From positions 1,216,501 to 1,280,500 of the forward strand of contig NZ_CP069811.1 in the NCBI RefSeq assembly GCF_016894385.1: 64,000 nt of DNA, written 5' to 3'. Of the stretch, positions 1 to 9,116 are shown piece by piece. The DNA comes from Cupriavidus oxalaticus. GTDB lineage: Bacteria > Pseudomonadota > Gammaproteobacteria > Burkholderiales > Burkholderiaceae. Each line of letters starts with the position of its first letter. Position 1 is the stretch's first letter. The translations under genes and the position numbers were made by a program. The notes beneath the pieces were generated by a model. That model ran no database searches. It saw only the letters and a program-made list of their open reading frames with translations, and had not been told where the DNA came from.

Positions 1-1770
1 GACGTGACGCGGGTGTTCGCGGGATTGCGCGCGACCTATGAATCGCTGGCGCGCACCAGCCACCTGTCCAATTTCGACTTCATCGTGCTGTCCGATAGCG
101 GCAACCCGGACCTGCGCACCGCCGAGCACGACGCGTGGATGGAACTGTGCCGCGCGGTGGGCGGTTTTGGCCGCATCTTCTATCGCTGGCGCCGCCATCG
201 CGTCAAGCGCAAGACCGGCAACGTCGCCGATTTCTGCCGCCGCTGGGGCAGCAAGTACCGCTACATGGTGGTGCTCGATGCCGACAGCGTGATGAGCGGC
301 GACTGCCTGGCCACGCTGGTGCGGCTGATGGAGGCCAACCCCGGTGCCGGCATCATCCAGACGGCGCCGCTGGCCGTGGGCCGCGAGACGCTGTATGCGC
401 GTGTGCAGCAGTTCGCCACGCGCGTGTACGGGCCGCTGTTTACCGCGGGCCTGCACTACTGGCAGCTGGGCGAATCGCACTACTGGGGCCACAACGCCAT
501 CATCCGTGTCAAGCCGTTCATCGAGCATTGCGCGCTGGCGCCGCTGCCCGGCCGCGGCCCGCTGTCCGGCGAGATCCTGTCGCACGATTTCGTCGAAGCG
601 GCGCTGATGCGCCGTGCCGGCTGGGGCGTGTGGATCGCCTATGACCTCGAAGGCTCGTACGAAGAGCTGCCGCCGAACCTGCTCGACGAAGTCAAGCGCG
701 ACCGCCGCTGGTGCCAGGGCAACCTGATGAATTTCCGGCTGTGGCTCAAGCAGGGCTTCCACGTGGTGCACCGCGCGGTGTTCCTGACCGGCATCATGGC
801 CTACCTGTCGGCGCCGCTGTGGCTGTTGTTCCTGCTGCTGTCCACGGCAATGCTGGCCAAGCATGCACTGGTGCCGCCGGAGTACTTCACGCAGCCGTAC
901 CAGATGTTCCCGACCTGGCCCGAGTGGCATCCGGAGAAGGCGCTGGCGCTGTTCTCGGCGACCGCCACGCTGCTGTTCCTGCCCAAGCTCGCCAGCGTGG
1001 TGCTGCTGATGAAGCAGGCGCGGCGCTACGGCGGCGCGGTGCAGCTGTTTGCCAGCATGCTGGTCGAGGTGCTGCTGTCAGCGCTGCTGGCACCGACGCG
1101 GATGCTGTTCCATACCAAGTTCGTGATCGCCGCCTACAGCGGCTGGGGTATCTCGTGGAAATCGCCGCCGCGCGAAGACGCCGAAACCTCCTGGGGCGAG
1201 GCGTTCCGCCGCCACGGCTGGCATACCGCGCTGGGGCTTGCGTGGGGCGGGCTGGTCTACTGGCTGAACCCGTGGTACGTGCTGTGGCTGCTGCCGATTG
1301 TCGGGTCGCTGGCATTGTCGATCCCGTTGTCGGTGATGCTGTCGCGCGTGTCGCTGGGCCGTGCCTCGCGCAATGCGGGCCTGTTCATGATCCCGGAAGA
1401 AACGCTGGTGCCGCGCGAGATCGTCGAGACGCAGCAGCATGTCGAGAACGCCGCGGACACGCCTGACTTTGTCGATGCGGTGGTTGACCCCGTCACCAAT
1501 GCGCTGATGTGCGCGACCGCGACGGCGCGGCCGGTGCAGCCCGAAGCGGCACGCCGGCGCCACGAAACGCTGGTCGAGCATGCGCTGACGAATGGTCCGC
1601 GCGCGCTGACGCCGGCGCAGAAGCACCTGCTGCTGGGCAACCCGTTCGCGCTGGCCCGGCTGCATGAGCTGGTGTGGGGTTCGCCGCTGGCCGATGCCGG
1701 CTGGAAGGATACGCGCATGCTGGTGCGCAGGGCGGCCAACGTGCTGCCATTGCGTCCCCGCGCGGCGTGA
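1..1770 (+). CDS. opgH: Glucans biosynthesis glucosyltransferase H, 3' part (5' end outside window)
   Basis: Inner-membrane glycosyltransferase that builds the beta-1,2 backbone of osmoregulated periplasmic glucans from UDP-glucose. The frame is open from the first base (the upstream residue is Asp, so the GTG at 4 is internal), and about 590 codons are present of the roughly 850 usual for the family. Visible are a DAD metal/nucleotide motif near residue 98 of this fragment, a GT2-type RRWCQGN motif (the Q/RxxRW equivalent) near residue 237, and then several hydrophobic segments around residues 258-285, 315-340, 350-370 and 410-450 for the translocation channel. The soluble tail follows. opgG normally lies upstream. 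The stop at 1768-1770 is followed by a palindrome now split by an insertion sequence. Confidence 0.93.
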   Translation, partial: DVTRVFAGLRATYESLARTSHLSNFDFIVLSDSGNPDLRTAEHDAWMELCRAVGGFGRIFYRWRRHRVKRKTGNVADFCRRWGSKYRYMVVLDADSVMSGDCLATLVRLMEANPGAGIIQTAPLAVGRETLYARVQQFATRVYGPLFTAGLHYWQLGESHYWGHNAIIRVKPFIEHCALAPLPGRGPLSGEILSHDFVEAALMRRAGWGVWIAYDLEGSYEELPPNLLDEVKRDRRWCQGNLMNFRLWLKQGFHVVHRAVFLTGIMAYLSAPLWLLFLLLSTAMLAKHALVPPEYFTQPYQMFPTWPEWHPEKALALFSATATLLFLPKLASVVLLMKQARRYGGAVQLFASMLVEVLLSALLAPTRMLFHTKFVIAAYSGWGISWKSPPREDAETSWGEAFRRHGWHTALGLAWGGLVYWLNPWYVLWLLPIVGSLALSIPLSVMLSRVSLGRASRNAGLFMIPEETLVPREIVETQQHVENAADTPDFVDAVVDPVTNALMCATATARPVQPEAARRRHETLVEHALTNGPRALTPAQKHLLLGNPFALARLHELVWGSPLADAGWKDTRMLVRRAANVLPLRPRAA

Positions 1771-1821
1771 CGGTGGTGGCGCAGTCAAGGCTGAGAATGT
1801 TTACTCCCCTCTTCCATTTAT

Positions 1822-3077
1822 TGTATAGACCGGGGACATGGGTAACACATGTGCCGGGACATGGGTAACAGTCCAGTCATCAGTTTAGTCGGCCTGCTGT
1901 AGGTCTATTGTGGCCACCTTTTGATGGCAGAAGTAGACGTCAAAGGTGCCGTCCAGATCCACGCGAGGGCGCAACGCTACGGGCGTTCCGATCAAGGCTC
2001 GTCCGACCCGGAACGTCTTTCCTCGGAAGCAGATGCGCCCACCGTCGCCTACCTTTCGCACGATGTCATCGCTGCCGTACTCGATGGGCGGGAGTTCGTG
2101 CGGCATCGCCCGTGGACTAGGCGCATAGCGGCTTGCGGGTGTCTCCATATCCAGCGCGTGGTGTGGGCGCTTGAAGTTGTACACGTGGCGCCAATGGCTG
2201 AAGTGATGCTGCGCATCATCCAGATCCCGGAAGCGCTGGTTGGCCAGCAGCTCTGCCTGCATGGTTCGATGGAAGCGCTCGTCCTTACCGTTGGTCTGAG
2301 GATGGCGAGGTCGGCTATGACTGAGCCGCACGCCCAGGCGAATCAGCCAAGCGCCCAACGTGGTAAGTGCCCGGGGCACCGGAGAACCCCAAGGTGGGCC
2401 ATTGTCTGCATTGATCCGCTCGGGCAGCCCGTAGCGCGCGAACGCGTTCTCTAACGCTTCCTGTACGGATTCAAACTGTTCGTTGCCCAAGGCCCTGAGC
2501 AGCACATTGAAGCGGGAGTGATCGTCCAAGACTGTGAGCGGATGGCACCGCTGCGTGTCGGTGGCGAAGTGGCCTTTAAAGTCAATTTGCCATAGTGCAT
2601 TGGGCCGGTCGTGCTCGAAGCGCTGCCATGCTGTAGCGGCCGCACTGGCGGCCGGATCGATCAAGCCATGGCGGCGCAGCACCCAATTGACTGTGCTGGG
2701 AGCGATTTGGACGCAGTGGTCACGTTCCAGCACGCGTGCGATCTTGCGGGCGCCCCAAGCCGAATGTTCGGCTCGTATCGCTAGCACGCTCTCTTCGACT
2801 GCCGCTGGAGTTCGGCCGGGAGAGCTATGTGGCCGCCGAGTTCGGTCGTCCAGATCTTCTCGGTTCAACCACTTGTAACCGGTCTTGCGACTGATGCAAA
2901 AGCGGCGGCAAAGCTCCGCAATATTGGCGTCCGCCTGGCGTGCCAGGCGGACGAACTCTTCTCTTTGCTGCTTCACGGTGATTTGGCTCCAGGGCAACGT
3001 TGTCCTCCCGCTGACTAAGCGGGAAAAGTGTTACCCATGTCCTGGCACACCTGTTACCTTTGTCCCCGGTCCATACA
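1822..3077 (-). mobile_element. Complete IS481-family insertion sequence (about 1256 bp)
   Basis: The ends are imperfect inverted repeats of about 50 bp, starting tgtatagaccggggac on the left and, read inward from the right end, tgtatggaccggggac. Both finish TGT...ACA as is usual for the family. The direct repeat atttat at 1816-1821 and 3078-3083 is the target duplication. One intact transposase gene on the minus strand fills the interior. Intact ends, an intact gene and a perfect duplication suggest recent insertion and a potentially active copy. Confidence 0.92.
1885..2997 (-). CDS. IS481-family transposase
   Basis: DDE-type transposase of 370 residues. An N-terminal helix-turn-helix occupies about residues 18-50 (ELCRRFCISRKTGYKWLNR). 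It is followed by the rve integrase core with the first Asp in WQIDFKGHF near residue 140, the second in NADNGPPWG near 198 and the Glu in GKDERFHRTM near 240, and by a C-terminal beta-rich tail. The start is a TTG at 2995-2997, chosen because gggagg lies six bases upstream and no better ATG is available. The gene spans nearly the whole insertion sequence. It is the only mobile gene in this part of the window, and its codon use is less GC3-biased than its neighbours. Confidence 0.93.
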   Translation of the reverse strand: MPWSQITVKQQREEFVRLARQADANIAELCRRFCISRKTGYKWLNREDLDDRTRRPHSSPGRTPAAVEESVLAIRAEHSAWGARKIARVLERDHCVQIAPSTVNWVLRRHGLIDPAASAAATAWQRFEHDRPNALWQIDFKGHFATDTQRCHPLTVLDDHSRFNVLLRALGNEQFESVQEALENAFARYGLPERINADNGPPWGSPVPRALTTLGAWLIRLGVRLSHSRPRHPQTNGKDERFHRTMQAELLANQRFRDLDDAQHHFSHWRHVYNFKRPHHALDMETPASRYAPSPRAMPHELPPIEYGSDDIVRKVGDGGRICFRGKTFRVGRALIGTPVALRPRVDLDGTFDVYFCHQKVATIDLQQAD

Positions 3078-3124
3078 ATTTATGGGAGAGGGGAGTAAAT
3101 CGGCAGCATTTGAAAAGTCTGCGA

Positions 3125-3165
3125 GAAAACGCTGCGGCCCGCCAGATGCGGGCCGTTTTCATTTT
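3125..3165 (+). terminator. Rho-independent terminator (bidirectional)
   Basis: The 8-bp stem cggcccgc (3135-3142) / gcgggccg (3148-3155) is extended by gaaaac...gttttc and followed by ttttcatttt. The A-run on the other side allows use on both strands. It lies between opgH (plus) and the secreted-protein gene (minus). Confidence 0.75.
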
Positions 3166-3221
3166 GCAGGGCGCCGGCGCCAGCTACGCCATTTGCAACC
3201 GATTCTTGTTTCCTGCGTGCT

Positions 3222-3818
3222 TCAGCGCAGCGCCGAGGTGCAGATCGGCGCGTTGATGTAGACATCGCCGATGCGGCGCTCGCCGCGGTCCTTGCGGGTC
3301 ATGTATCGGAACATCAGGCTGACACCGAGCTTGGTCAGGATTTCCACATCGCGGTTGGCGCAGATATTGCGTTGCAAGGGCGCGGCATAGTTGACCTCGA
3401 AGCTGGCCAGGTCCAGCATCGGCCCGCGGTAATTGGTCAGTTCCAGCTGGAACAGGACGTGCTTGCCGGGCACCGACTGGCAGCGGCGCAGCCGCGTCTC
3501 GCCGTCGATTTCGATCGGCAGGGCATCGTTGAGCTGGCGGCAGGCGCGCGCCAGCACGCTATCGGGACGAGTGGTGCTGCGCAACAGCTCCGGCACGCCG
3601 GCGGCCCCGGTATTCTGGCCCGTGGCCGCCCCCTTGAGCATGCGCGACAGCGATTCGGCTTCGTCGACCGCGGGAGCCGGCGCCGACGCCGCGGCGGCAT
3701 TGCGCGCCGGCACCGGCCCCGGCGCCGCATGCAGAGGCAGTGGCAACAGCAGCGCGGCCACCCATGCAAGGGAGGCCAGGCCAGGCGAAGCGGAAATCGG
3801 CGTGTGTCGTGTTCTCAT
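3222..3818 (-). CDS. Secreted hypothetical protein, paralogue of the product of 42722-43288
   Basis: 198 residues from the ATG at 3818. That start places a clean Sec signal peptide first: MRTRH, then a hydrophobic stretch ending LLPLPLHAAPG. The mature protein is Ala/Pro-rich to about residue 50. Its conserved C-terminal half has four Cys (ACRQL, RRCQS, NICANRD, PICTS) that could form disulfides in the periplasm. The C-terminal pattern R.IC.N.DV..L.KLGV.L...Y is shared with the 188-residue protein at 42722-43288, so the two form a family. I recognise no enzyme motif. It is transcribed alone, converging on the terminator at 3125-3165. Confidence 0.8.
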   Translation of the reverse strand: MRTRHTPISASPGLASLAWVAALLLPLPLHAAPGPVPARNAAAASAPAPAVDEAESLSRMLKGAATGQNTGAAGVPELLRSTTRPDSVLARACRQLNDALPIEIDGETRLRRCQSVPGKHVLFQLELTNYRGPMLDLASFEVNYAAPLQRNICANRDVEILTKLGVSLMFRYMTRKDRGERRIGDVYINAPICTSALR

Positions 3819-4230
3819 GCAGGCTAACGTTGCCGGGGAGCGGTACTGTCGTCCGTCTCTGCGTGGCCGGCGGCGCATGTCACGCGACACTCACGCCGAC
3901 AGGCTGGCATTGTACTCTCCACCTTGCCGGGCGTGAAAGGCGCGCCACACTTGCCATCCTGGTTTGCGTCAGCGCTACGCACGCCATGCATGCCGGGCTG
4001 CCGCTCGCTTGATTGCACTATCTGACAAGTTTGCCAGGCTTGCCAACTTCATCGAACCCGACCTTGGCGGGCCAATATTCCTGAACGAGTGTTTCAAACC
4101 TGTGCAACCTGCGGCGCCATCGCTTTCGTTATGCTATGCAACAATTGCGCCTTTCCAACGGCTTGCGACTGCGCCCCGGCATCGCCCGCGGCGGTGCGCG
4201 CCACGCAACCCTGTGTACCGGATCTCTTCC

Positions 4231-5448
4231 ATGTCCCGTTCCCCGAGCGCTGCCTCGACCGCGCGCTTTCCTGCCTGGCTGTTGATTTGCGGCTCGCTGA
4301 TGGCGATCGCGCCGCTGTCGATCGACATGTACCTGCCAAGCTTTCCCGCGCTTGCGGGCGATCTTGGCGTCGATATCGGCCAGGTACAGCTGACCCTCGG
4401 CACGTTCCTGGTCGGCCTTGCCCTGGGGCAGGCGTTCTACGGGCCGTTCAGCGACCGCTTTGGCCGCAAGCCGCCGCTGTATCTGGGACTGGGCCTCTAT
4501 GTGGTTGCGGCGATCGGATGCGCGCTGGCGCGCAGTGCCGAGACGCTGATGCTGTGGCGCTTCCTGCAGGCGCTGGGCGGTTGCGCCGGCATGGTGATGG
4601 CGCGCGCCGTGATCCGCGACCGGCTCGAGGCACATGAGTCGGCGCGCGCGTTTTCGTCGCTGATGCTGGTGATGGGGCTGGCGCCGATCCTCGCGCCGGT
4701 CATCGGCAGCGCGATCCTGACGGCGGCCGGCTGGCGCACGATTTTCTGGGTGCTGGCGGCGGCCGGCCTGGCCATCCTGCTGCTGGTGCACTGGCGCATG
4801 GAGGAGTCGCTGGACCTGCGCCAGGCCGCACCGCTGCGGCTTGGCACCGTGGCCAGGAGCTATGGCGAACTGCTGCGCGACCGTGAATTCGTCGGCTACT
4901 CGCTGTCGGCAGGCTTCGGGTCGGCGGGGATGTTCGCGTATATCTCGGGTTCGCCGTTCGTGCTGATCGAGCTGCACGGCATTGCGCCGTCGCACTATGG
5001 CTTCGTGTTCGGCGCCAATGCGTTGGGCCTGATCGTCATGTCGCAGCTCAACAGCCGGCTAGTGCACGGTCGCACGCTCGACCAGGTCCTGGGGCGGGCG
5101 CTGCTGGCGCCTTGTGCCGCCGGCGTGGTGCTGGCCGTGGCGGCGCTGGCCGGGCTGGCGACGCTGCCGATGCTGCTGGCGGCGTTCTTCGTCTTTATCG
5201 GCGCGCTGGGCTGCGTCACGCCCAATGCTTCCGCGCTGGCGCTGGCGCACCAGGGGCATCGCGCCGGCACGGCTTCGGCACTGATGGGTACGCTGCAGTT
5301 TTCGCTGGGCACGCTCGGCGGGGCGGCCGTCAGCCTGTGGCGCGACGGCACCGCGCTGCCGCTGGCCGTGGTGATGGCGCTATGCGGCGCGGGCGCGGTG
5401 CTGATGCGTTACTACGGCCGCTCCGGCGCTGGCCGGGCGGCTGCCTGA
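4231..5448 (+). CDS. Bcr/CflA-family drug-resistance MFS exporter
   Basis: 405-residue, 12-helix proton-coupled exporter of the DHA1 group. The N-terminus shows the subfamily signature APLSIDMYLPSFP in helix 1 and motif A GPFSDRFGRKPP in loop 2-3. The helix-4/5 region has the RFLQALGGC and MARAVIRD motifs typical of Bcr/CflA proteins. The frame is open from 3964, but the ATG at 4231 puts helix 1 about 15 residues from the start, as in homologues. Substrates cannot be read from sequence; relatives export bicyclomycin, chloramphenicol or sulfonamides. The stop lies 4 bp from the end of the convergent mscS-like gene, so the two 3' ends nearly touch. Confidence 0.9.
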   Translation: MSRSPSAASTARFPAWLLICGSLMAIAPLSIDMYLPSFPALAGDLGVDIGQVQLTLGTFLVGLALGQAFYGPFSDRFGRKPPLYLGLGLYVVAAIGCALARSAETLMLWRFLQALGGCAGMVMARAVIRDRLEAHESARAFSSLMLVMGLAPILAPVIGSAILTAAGWRTIFWVLAAAGLAILLLVHWRMEESLDLRQAAPLRLGTVARSYGELLRDREFVGYSLSAGFGSAGMFAYISGSPFVLIELHGIAPSHYGFVFGANALGLIVMSQLNSRLVHGRTLDQVLGRALLAPCAAGVVLAVAALAGLATLPMLLAAFFVFIGALGCVTPNASALALAHQGHRAGTASALMGTLQFSLGTLGGAAVSLWRDGTALPLAVVMALCGAGAVLMRYYGRSGAGRAAA

Positions 5449-5452
5449 CGAA

Positions 5453-6295
5453 TCAGGCAGCCTGCTGCAAGGCAGCGGCCTGCTGTACGACCACCATGTG
5501 TGCCGGCATGGGCGCGGCATAGCCGGCCTGGCCGAAGCACTCGCGGATGATGCGGTTGGTGTCGAAGTAGACCTGCCAGTAATCGTCGTTGTGGCAATAC
5601 GGGCGTACCGCCAGCACCGGCCCGACCAGCGTGAACTCCAGTATCTCCACGTCGACCGCGGGTTCGGGCAGCACGTTCGGGATCTGCGCGATGCGCGACT
5701 TGAGCAGCGCCACGGCATCGGCCACGTCGGTGCTGGATGCGAGCTGCGCCTTCAGCTCCACGCGCCGGAACGGGTTGGCGGTAAAGTTCTGGATCGTGTC
5801 GCTGAAAATCTTGTTGTTGCCGATCACGGTCTGGACGTTGTCCGGCGTGTCGAGCGTGGTGGCGAACAGCCCGATCTCACGCACCGTGCCGGTGACGCCG
5901 CCGATGGTAACGAAATCCCCCACCTTGAACGGCCGCAGCACCACCAGGAAGGCGCCCGCCGCGAAATTCGACATCAACCCCGACCATGCCATGCCGATGG
6001 CCACGCCGGCCGCGGCAATCAGCGCGGCAAAGGTGGTGGTCTGGATGCCGAAGTAGCCGAGGATGCCGATCACCAGCACCACGTTCAGCGTGACCGTGAC
6101 GATCGAACCCACATAGCGCAGCAGTGTCGGGTCGACCTTCTGTCTGGTGAGCGCATTCTGCACCATCCGTACCACGAAATGGATCAGCCATCGGCCGATG
6201 ACCCAGAACGCTAGCGCTGCCAGGATCTTGACCCCGAACTGCGTCGCATAGGCGACCACCAGGGTCTTGAGGTTGTCGAAAGTCGTGGCATCCAT
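5453..6295 (-). CDS. Small-conductance mechanosensitive channel, MscS family
   Basis: 280 residues, close to the 286 of E. coli MscS. Three hydrophobic segments lie at about residues 15-40, 60-85 and 88-115. The third is the Gly/Ala-rich pore helix (AALIAAAGVAIGMAW) followed by the beta-domain motif PFKVGDFVTIGGVTGTV. The C-terminal alpha/beta vestibule follows. It opens under membrane tension to release solutes during hypo-osmotic shock. The start ATG at 6295 has gagagga upstream. Together with opgH in this neighbourhood it fits osmotic adaptation, though the two are not in one operon. Confidence 0.93.
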   Translation of the reverse strand: MDATTFDNLKTLVVAYATQFGVKILAALAFWVIGRWLIHFVVRMVQNALTRQKVDPTLLRYVGSIVTVTLNVVLVIGILGYFGIQTTTFAALIAAAGVAIGMAWSGLMSNFAAGAFLVVLRPFKVGDFVTIGGVTGTVREIGLFATTLDTPDNVQTVIGNNKIFSDTIQNFTANPFRRVELKAQLASSTDVADAVALLKSRIAQIPNVLPEPAVDVEILEFTLVGPVLAVRPYCHNDDYWQVYFDTNRIIRECFGQAGYAAPMPAHMVVVQQAAALQQAA

Positions 6296-6468
6296 TGGCG
6301 TGTCCTCTCGATTTGGGTGAGTGGTGCAAGCCCTGCGCGCTGACGCGGCGCAATACGTGGGCACGGCAATTATTGGAATGCCGTGCCTGGAAGTGCAAGC
6401 AAATAATTGTCAAGACAAGCGGGCCGGCAGGCCAGCTTGCCCAGGCGCCGCGGGGCGGCGCATCCGCC

Positions 6469-7671
6469 TTACCAGTTGGTTTCACGCTCCGGCGTGGCGG
6501 AGATGCGGTGCAGCGTCAGGTCAGCGCCGTTGAATTCCCCTTCGGCATCGAGCCGGATGCCGACCAGCTTCCTGAGCGCACCGTATACCAGCGTGCCGCC
6601 CACCAGTGCCACCACGATCCCCAGCACCGTCCCGATCAGCTGCGCGCCGAGCGACACGCCGCCCAGCCCGCCCAGTGCCCTGGCCCCGAAGATGCCCGCG
6701 GCGATGCCGCCCCAGGCGCCGCACAGCCCGTGCAGCGGCCAGACGCCCAGCACATCGTCGATATGCCACTTGTTCTGCGCCAGCGTAAACATGTAGACGA
6801 AGAGCGCGCCCGCAATGCCGCCGGTGATCAGCGCGCCCAGCGGGTGCATCAGGTCCGAGCCGGCGCATACCGCCACCAGCCCGGCCAGCGGGCCGTTGTA
6901 GGCAAAGCCCGGATCGTTGCGCCCGGCGGCCCAGGCCGCCAGCGTGCCGCCGGCCATCGCCATCAGCGAATTGATCGCGACCAGGCCGCTGATCTTGTCG
7001 ACGGTCTGTGCGCTCATCACGTTGAAGCCGAACCAGCCCACCGCCAGGATCCACGCGCCCAGCGCGAGGAACGGGATATTGGAGGGCGGATGGGCGCTGA
7101 TGCGCCCGTCCTTCTGGTAGCGCCCGCGGCGCGCGCCGAGCAGCAGCACCGCCGGCAGCGCGATCCAGCCGCCCAGCGCGTGCACGACCACCGAGCCGGC
7201 AAAGTCATGGAATGGCGCGCCGGCAACCTGCGTGATCCAGTCCTGGACCCCGTAGCGCTGGTTCCACGCAATGCCTTCGAAGAACGGGTAGACAAAACCG
7301 ACCAGCACGAATGTCGCCACCAGTTGCGGATTGAAGCGCGAGCGTTCGGCAATACCGCCCGAGATAATCGCCGGAATGGCGGCGGCAAAAGTCGTCAGGA
7401 AAAAGAACTTGACCAGGTCGTAACCGTTTTTCTGGGCCAGCGTTTCCGCCCCGGACATGAATTGCACGCCGTAGGCGATGGTGTAACCGATAAAGAAATA
7501 GGCAATCGTGGAAACTGCGAAATCCACCAGAATCTTTACCAGTGCATTGACCTGGTTCTTCTTGCGCACCGTGCCCAGCTCGAGGAAAGCAAAGCCGGCG
7601 TGCATGGCCAGCACCATGATGGCGCCAAGCAGGATAAACATGGCGTCGGTGCCGCTCTTCCAGTTGTCCAT
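6469..7671 (-). CDS. amtB: Ammonium transporter
   Basis: 400 residues and about 11 membrane helices. The twin histidines of the conduction pore are visible in FHDFAGSVVVHALGG and PLHGLCGAWGG, and the family signature is in DFAGSVVVH. The frame extends upstream to 7812, but the ATG at 7671 with gagatcact upstream is preferred: the protein then begins MDNWKSG and runs directly into helix 1 with no preceding signal-like stretch. No glnK gene lies next to it, unlike the common glnK-amtB pair. A GG-N10-GC element 34 bp upstream (7705-7720) suggests sigma-54/NtrC control by nitrogen status. Confidence 0.93.
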   Translation of the reverse strand: MDNWKSGTDAMFILLGAIMVLAMHAGFAFLELGTVRKKNQVNALVKILVDFAVSTIAYFFIGYTIAYGVQFMSGAETLAQKNGYDLVKFFFLTTFAAAIPAIISGGIAERSRFNPQLVATFVLVGFVYPFFEGIAWNQRYGVQDWITQVAGAPFHDFAGSVVVHALGGWIALPAVLLLGARRGRYQKDGRISAHPPSNIPFLALGAWILAVGWFGFNVMSAQTVDKISGLVAINSLMAMAGGTLAAWAAGRNDPGFAYNGPLAGLVAVCAGSDLMHPLGALITGGIAGALFVYMFTLAQNKWHIDDVLGVWPLHGLCGAWGGIAAGIFGARALGGLGGVSLGAQLIGTVLGIVVALVGGTLVYGALRKLVGIRLDAEGEFNGADLTLHRISATPERETNW

Positions 7672-7704
7672 AGTGATCTCATGCTCAAAATGGGCGCATG
7701 GGCA

Positions 7705-7720
7705 CGCAAAAAGCATTCCA
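7705..7720 (-). promoter_or_regulatory. Candidate sigma-54 promoter of amtB
   Basis: On the minus strand the bases read tggaatgctttttgcg, with the invariant GG and GC separated by exactly 10 bases and TTGC at the -12 position. Predicted transcription start is near 7693, about 20 bases before the amtB ATG. The -24 half matches TGG but not the following CAC. The stretch 7721-8068 upstream holds a possible NtrC half site (tgcacc at 7746) and otherwise nothing I can identify. Confidence 0.45.
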
Positions 7721-8068
7721 GTGCCGGCTGCATCCTGGTGCCGACTGCACCGGAGTGGGCAGGATCCGCACCGGAATGCCGCGCGCAGGGAACCGGGCAC
7801 GCGGGACGTCAAGGGGCCGGCGCCACCAGTTGTGCCGGAAATGCGCCAGAATGGCGCGTCCGCGGCAGCTCGGTTGACCCGTTATGGTGCGTCGCCCCAA
7901 TTTCGGGCATTTGTCCCATCCGGGCGGCGCCGGCACCGCCTTGCGGCACAACGACGCAAGTCCAGCAAATCCGGCCCGTGACAAGCGCGAAAAGCGCGGG
8001 AAATTGCCCGCTAACCGGCCTCAAGCAAGGATTTGCGGGTTTTTTCGTTGCATTGGTGCCACTGGGGA

Positions 8069-8097
8069 TTGCTCAACGCACAAGGGGCAGATTAGAC
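8069..8097 (+). promoter_or_regulatory. Candidate sigma-70 promoter of the HU gene
   Basis: TTGCTC at 8069-8074, a 17-bp spacer and TTAGAC at 8092-8097, about 70 bp before the HU start. Both boxes are imperfect, so this is the best-looking pair in the gap rather than a certain site. Confidence 0.35.
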
Positions 8098-8165
8098 TGC
8101 GCCGATCCGATGTTTTGCCGCCAGGCAAGCACATCGGTGACGACGACCAACAAGGGAAATCAGCC

Positions 8166-8447
8166 ATGAATAAAGGTGAACTGGTATCGGCCATCGCCAC
8201 GGAAGCAGAACTGAGCAACGCCGCCGCAGAGCGCGCGCTCAACGCAGCGCTGGACAGCATCAAGAAGGCAGTGGCAAAGGGTGATTCGGTCACGCTGGTA
8301 GGTTTTGGCAGCTTCAGCGCCGGCAAGCGCGCCGCCCGCACCGGCCGCAATCCGCGCACCGGCGAAACCATCAAGATTCCGGCCGCCAAGACGGTCAAGT
8401 TTTCCGCCGGACAGGGTTTCAAGGACGCGGTGAACAAGAAGAAGTAA
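8166..8447 (+). CDS. HU-family DNA-binding protein
   Basis: 93 residues, the usual length. It begins [11 protein letters not shown] and carries the signature [18 protein letters not shown] with the DNA-minor-groove arm ([15 protein letters not shown]) at about residues 55-75. Histone-like dimer that bends DNA, compacts the nucleoid and assists replication and recombination. It is monocistronic, with its own terminator at 8469-8496. A second, longer HU-like protein with a basic tail is encoded at 18786-19244. Confidence 0.96.
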   Translation: MNKGELVSAIATEAELSNAAAERALNAALDSIKKAVAKGDSVTLVGFGSFSAGKRAARTGRNPRTGETIKIPAAKTVKFSAGQGFKDAVNKKK

Positions 8448-8468
8448 GCAGTTTGCGTCCACAGCGTG

Positions 8469-8496
8469 AAAAGGCGGCCAGGCAGGCCGCTTTTTT
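8469..8496 (+). terminator. Rho-independent terminator of the HU gene
   Basis: The stem gcggcc (8474-8479) / ggccgc (8485-8490) is flanked by aaaa on the left and six T on the right. Confidence 0.85.
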
Positions 8497-8614
8497 GTTG
8501 TGTGCCACACCGCGATGAGCGGCAACGGCAGGGCCGATCCGGGTTAAACTGCCGGCGCCCGGATGCCGCCAGCCGGCCCGGGCGACCGCCCCCGCAATCC
8601 AGACGCTCCGCATC

Positions 8615-9100
8615 ATGAACGACCAGTCCCACCAGCTTTCCATGACCGTGCTGATGACGCCGGACATGGCCAATTTCTCCGGCAACGTCCACGGCGGCAC
8701 CATCCTGAAGTACCTGGACATGGTCGCCTATGCCTGCGCCAGCCGCTACGCCGGCCGCTACGTGGTGACCCTGTCGGTGGACCAGGTGGTGTTCCGCCAG
8801 CCGATCCACGTGGGCGAGCTGGTGACCTTCCTGGCCTCGGTCAACTTTACCGGCCGCAGCTCGATGGAGATCGGCATCAAGGTCGTGACCGAGAATATCC
8901 GCAGCAAGCTGGTGCGCCACACCAACAGCTGCTACTTCACCATGGTGGCGGTCGACGACAACGGTGCCCCGGCCGAAGTGCCGCCGCTGCAGCCGCGCGA
9001 CGAGGTCGAGCGCCAGCGTTTTGCGGCCGCCCAGCAGCGCCGTGCGTTGCGCCAGGAAATGGAAAAGCGCCACGGCGACATCAAGTCGTCGGTGACCTGA
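8615..9100 (+). CDS. Acyl-CoA thioesterase, hotdog fold (YciA/BACH type)
   Basis: 161 residues. The single hotdog domain covers about residues 8-125, with the acyl-CoA hydrolase signature [20 protein letters not shown], in which the Asp of the LDM segment is the usual catalytic acid. The C-terminal 35 residues form a charged helix ([16 protein letters not shown]), also seen in BACH-like enzymes. It hydrolyses acyl-CoA thioesters in the cytosol, freeing CoA. The start is the ATG at 8615. The creA-like gene follows after 16 bp on the same strand, so the two may be co-transcribed. Confidence 0.9.
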   Translation: MNDQSHQLSMTVLMTPDMANFSGNVHGGTILKYLDMVAYACASRYAGRYVVTLSVDQVVFRQPIHVGELVTFLASVNFTGRSSMEIGIKVVTENIRSKLVRHTNSCYFTMVAVDDNGAPAEVPPLQPRDEVERQRFAAAQQRRALRQEMEKRHGDIKSSVT

Positions 9101-9116
9101 CGCGTTGCCATCCACC

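Larger units (their letters stand above)
1800..3099. repeat. 16-bp palindrome split by the insertion sequence
   Basis: The left arm is 1800-1815 (tttactcccctcttcc) and the right arm 3084-3099 (gggagaggggagtaaa). The arms pair over all 16 positions with one T-G wobble. Before the insertion the loop would have been the six bases atttat. It begins 30 bp after the opgH stop, so it was probably an RNA hairpin at the end of the opgH transcript. It lacks a clear T-run, so terminator function is an inference. Confidence 0.75.

Noticed and set aside
6295..8169. Very long open frame on the plus strand across amtB
   Set aside because: It is antisense to a clear transporter gene and its product is Arg/Gln/His-rich with no family motif, as expected for a mirror frame in GC-rich DNA. 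The same holds for long frames at 13192-15099, 33376-35697 (minus), 25195-27366 (minus) and 37536-40859 (minus).
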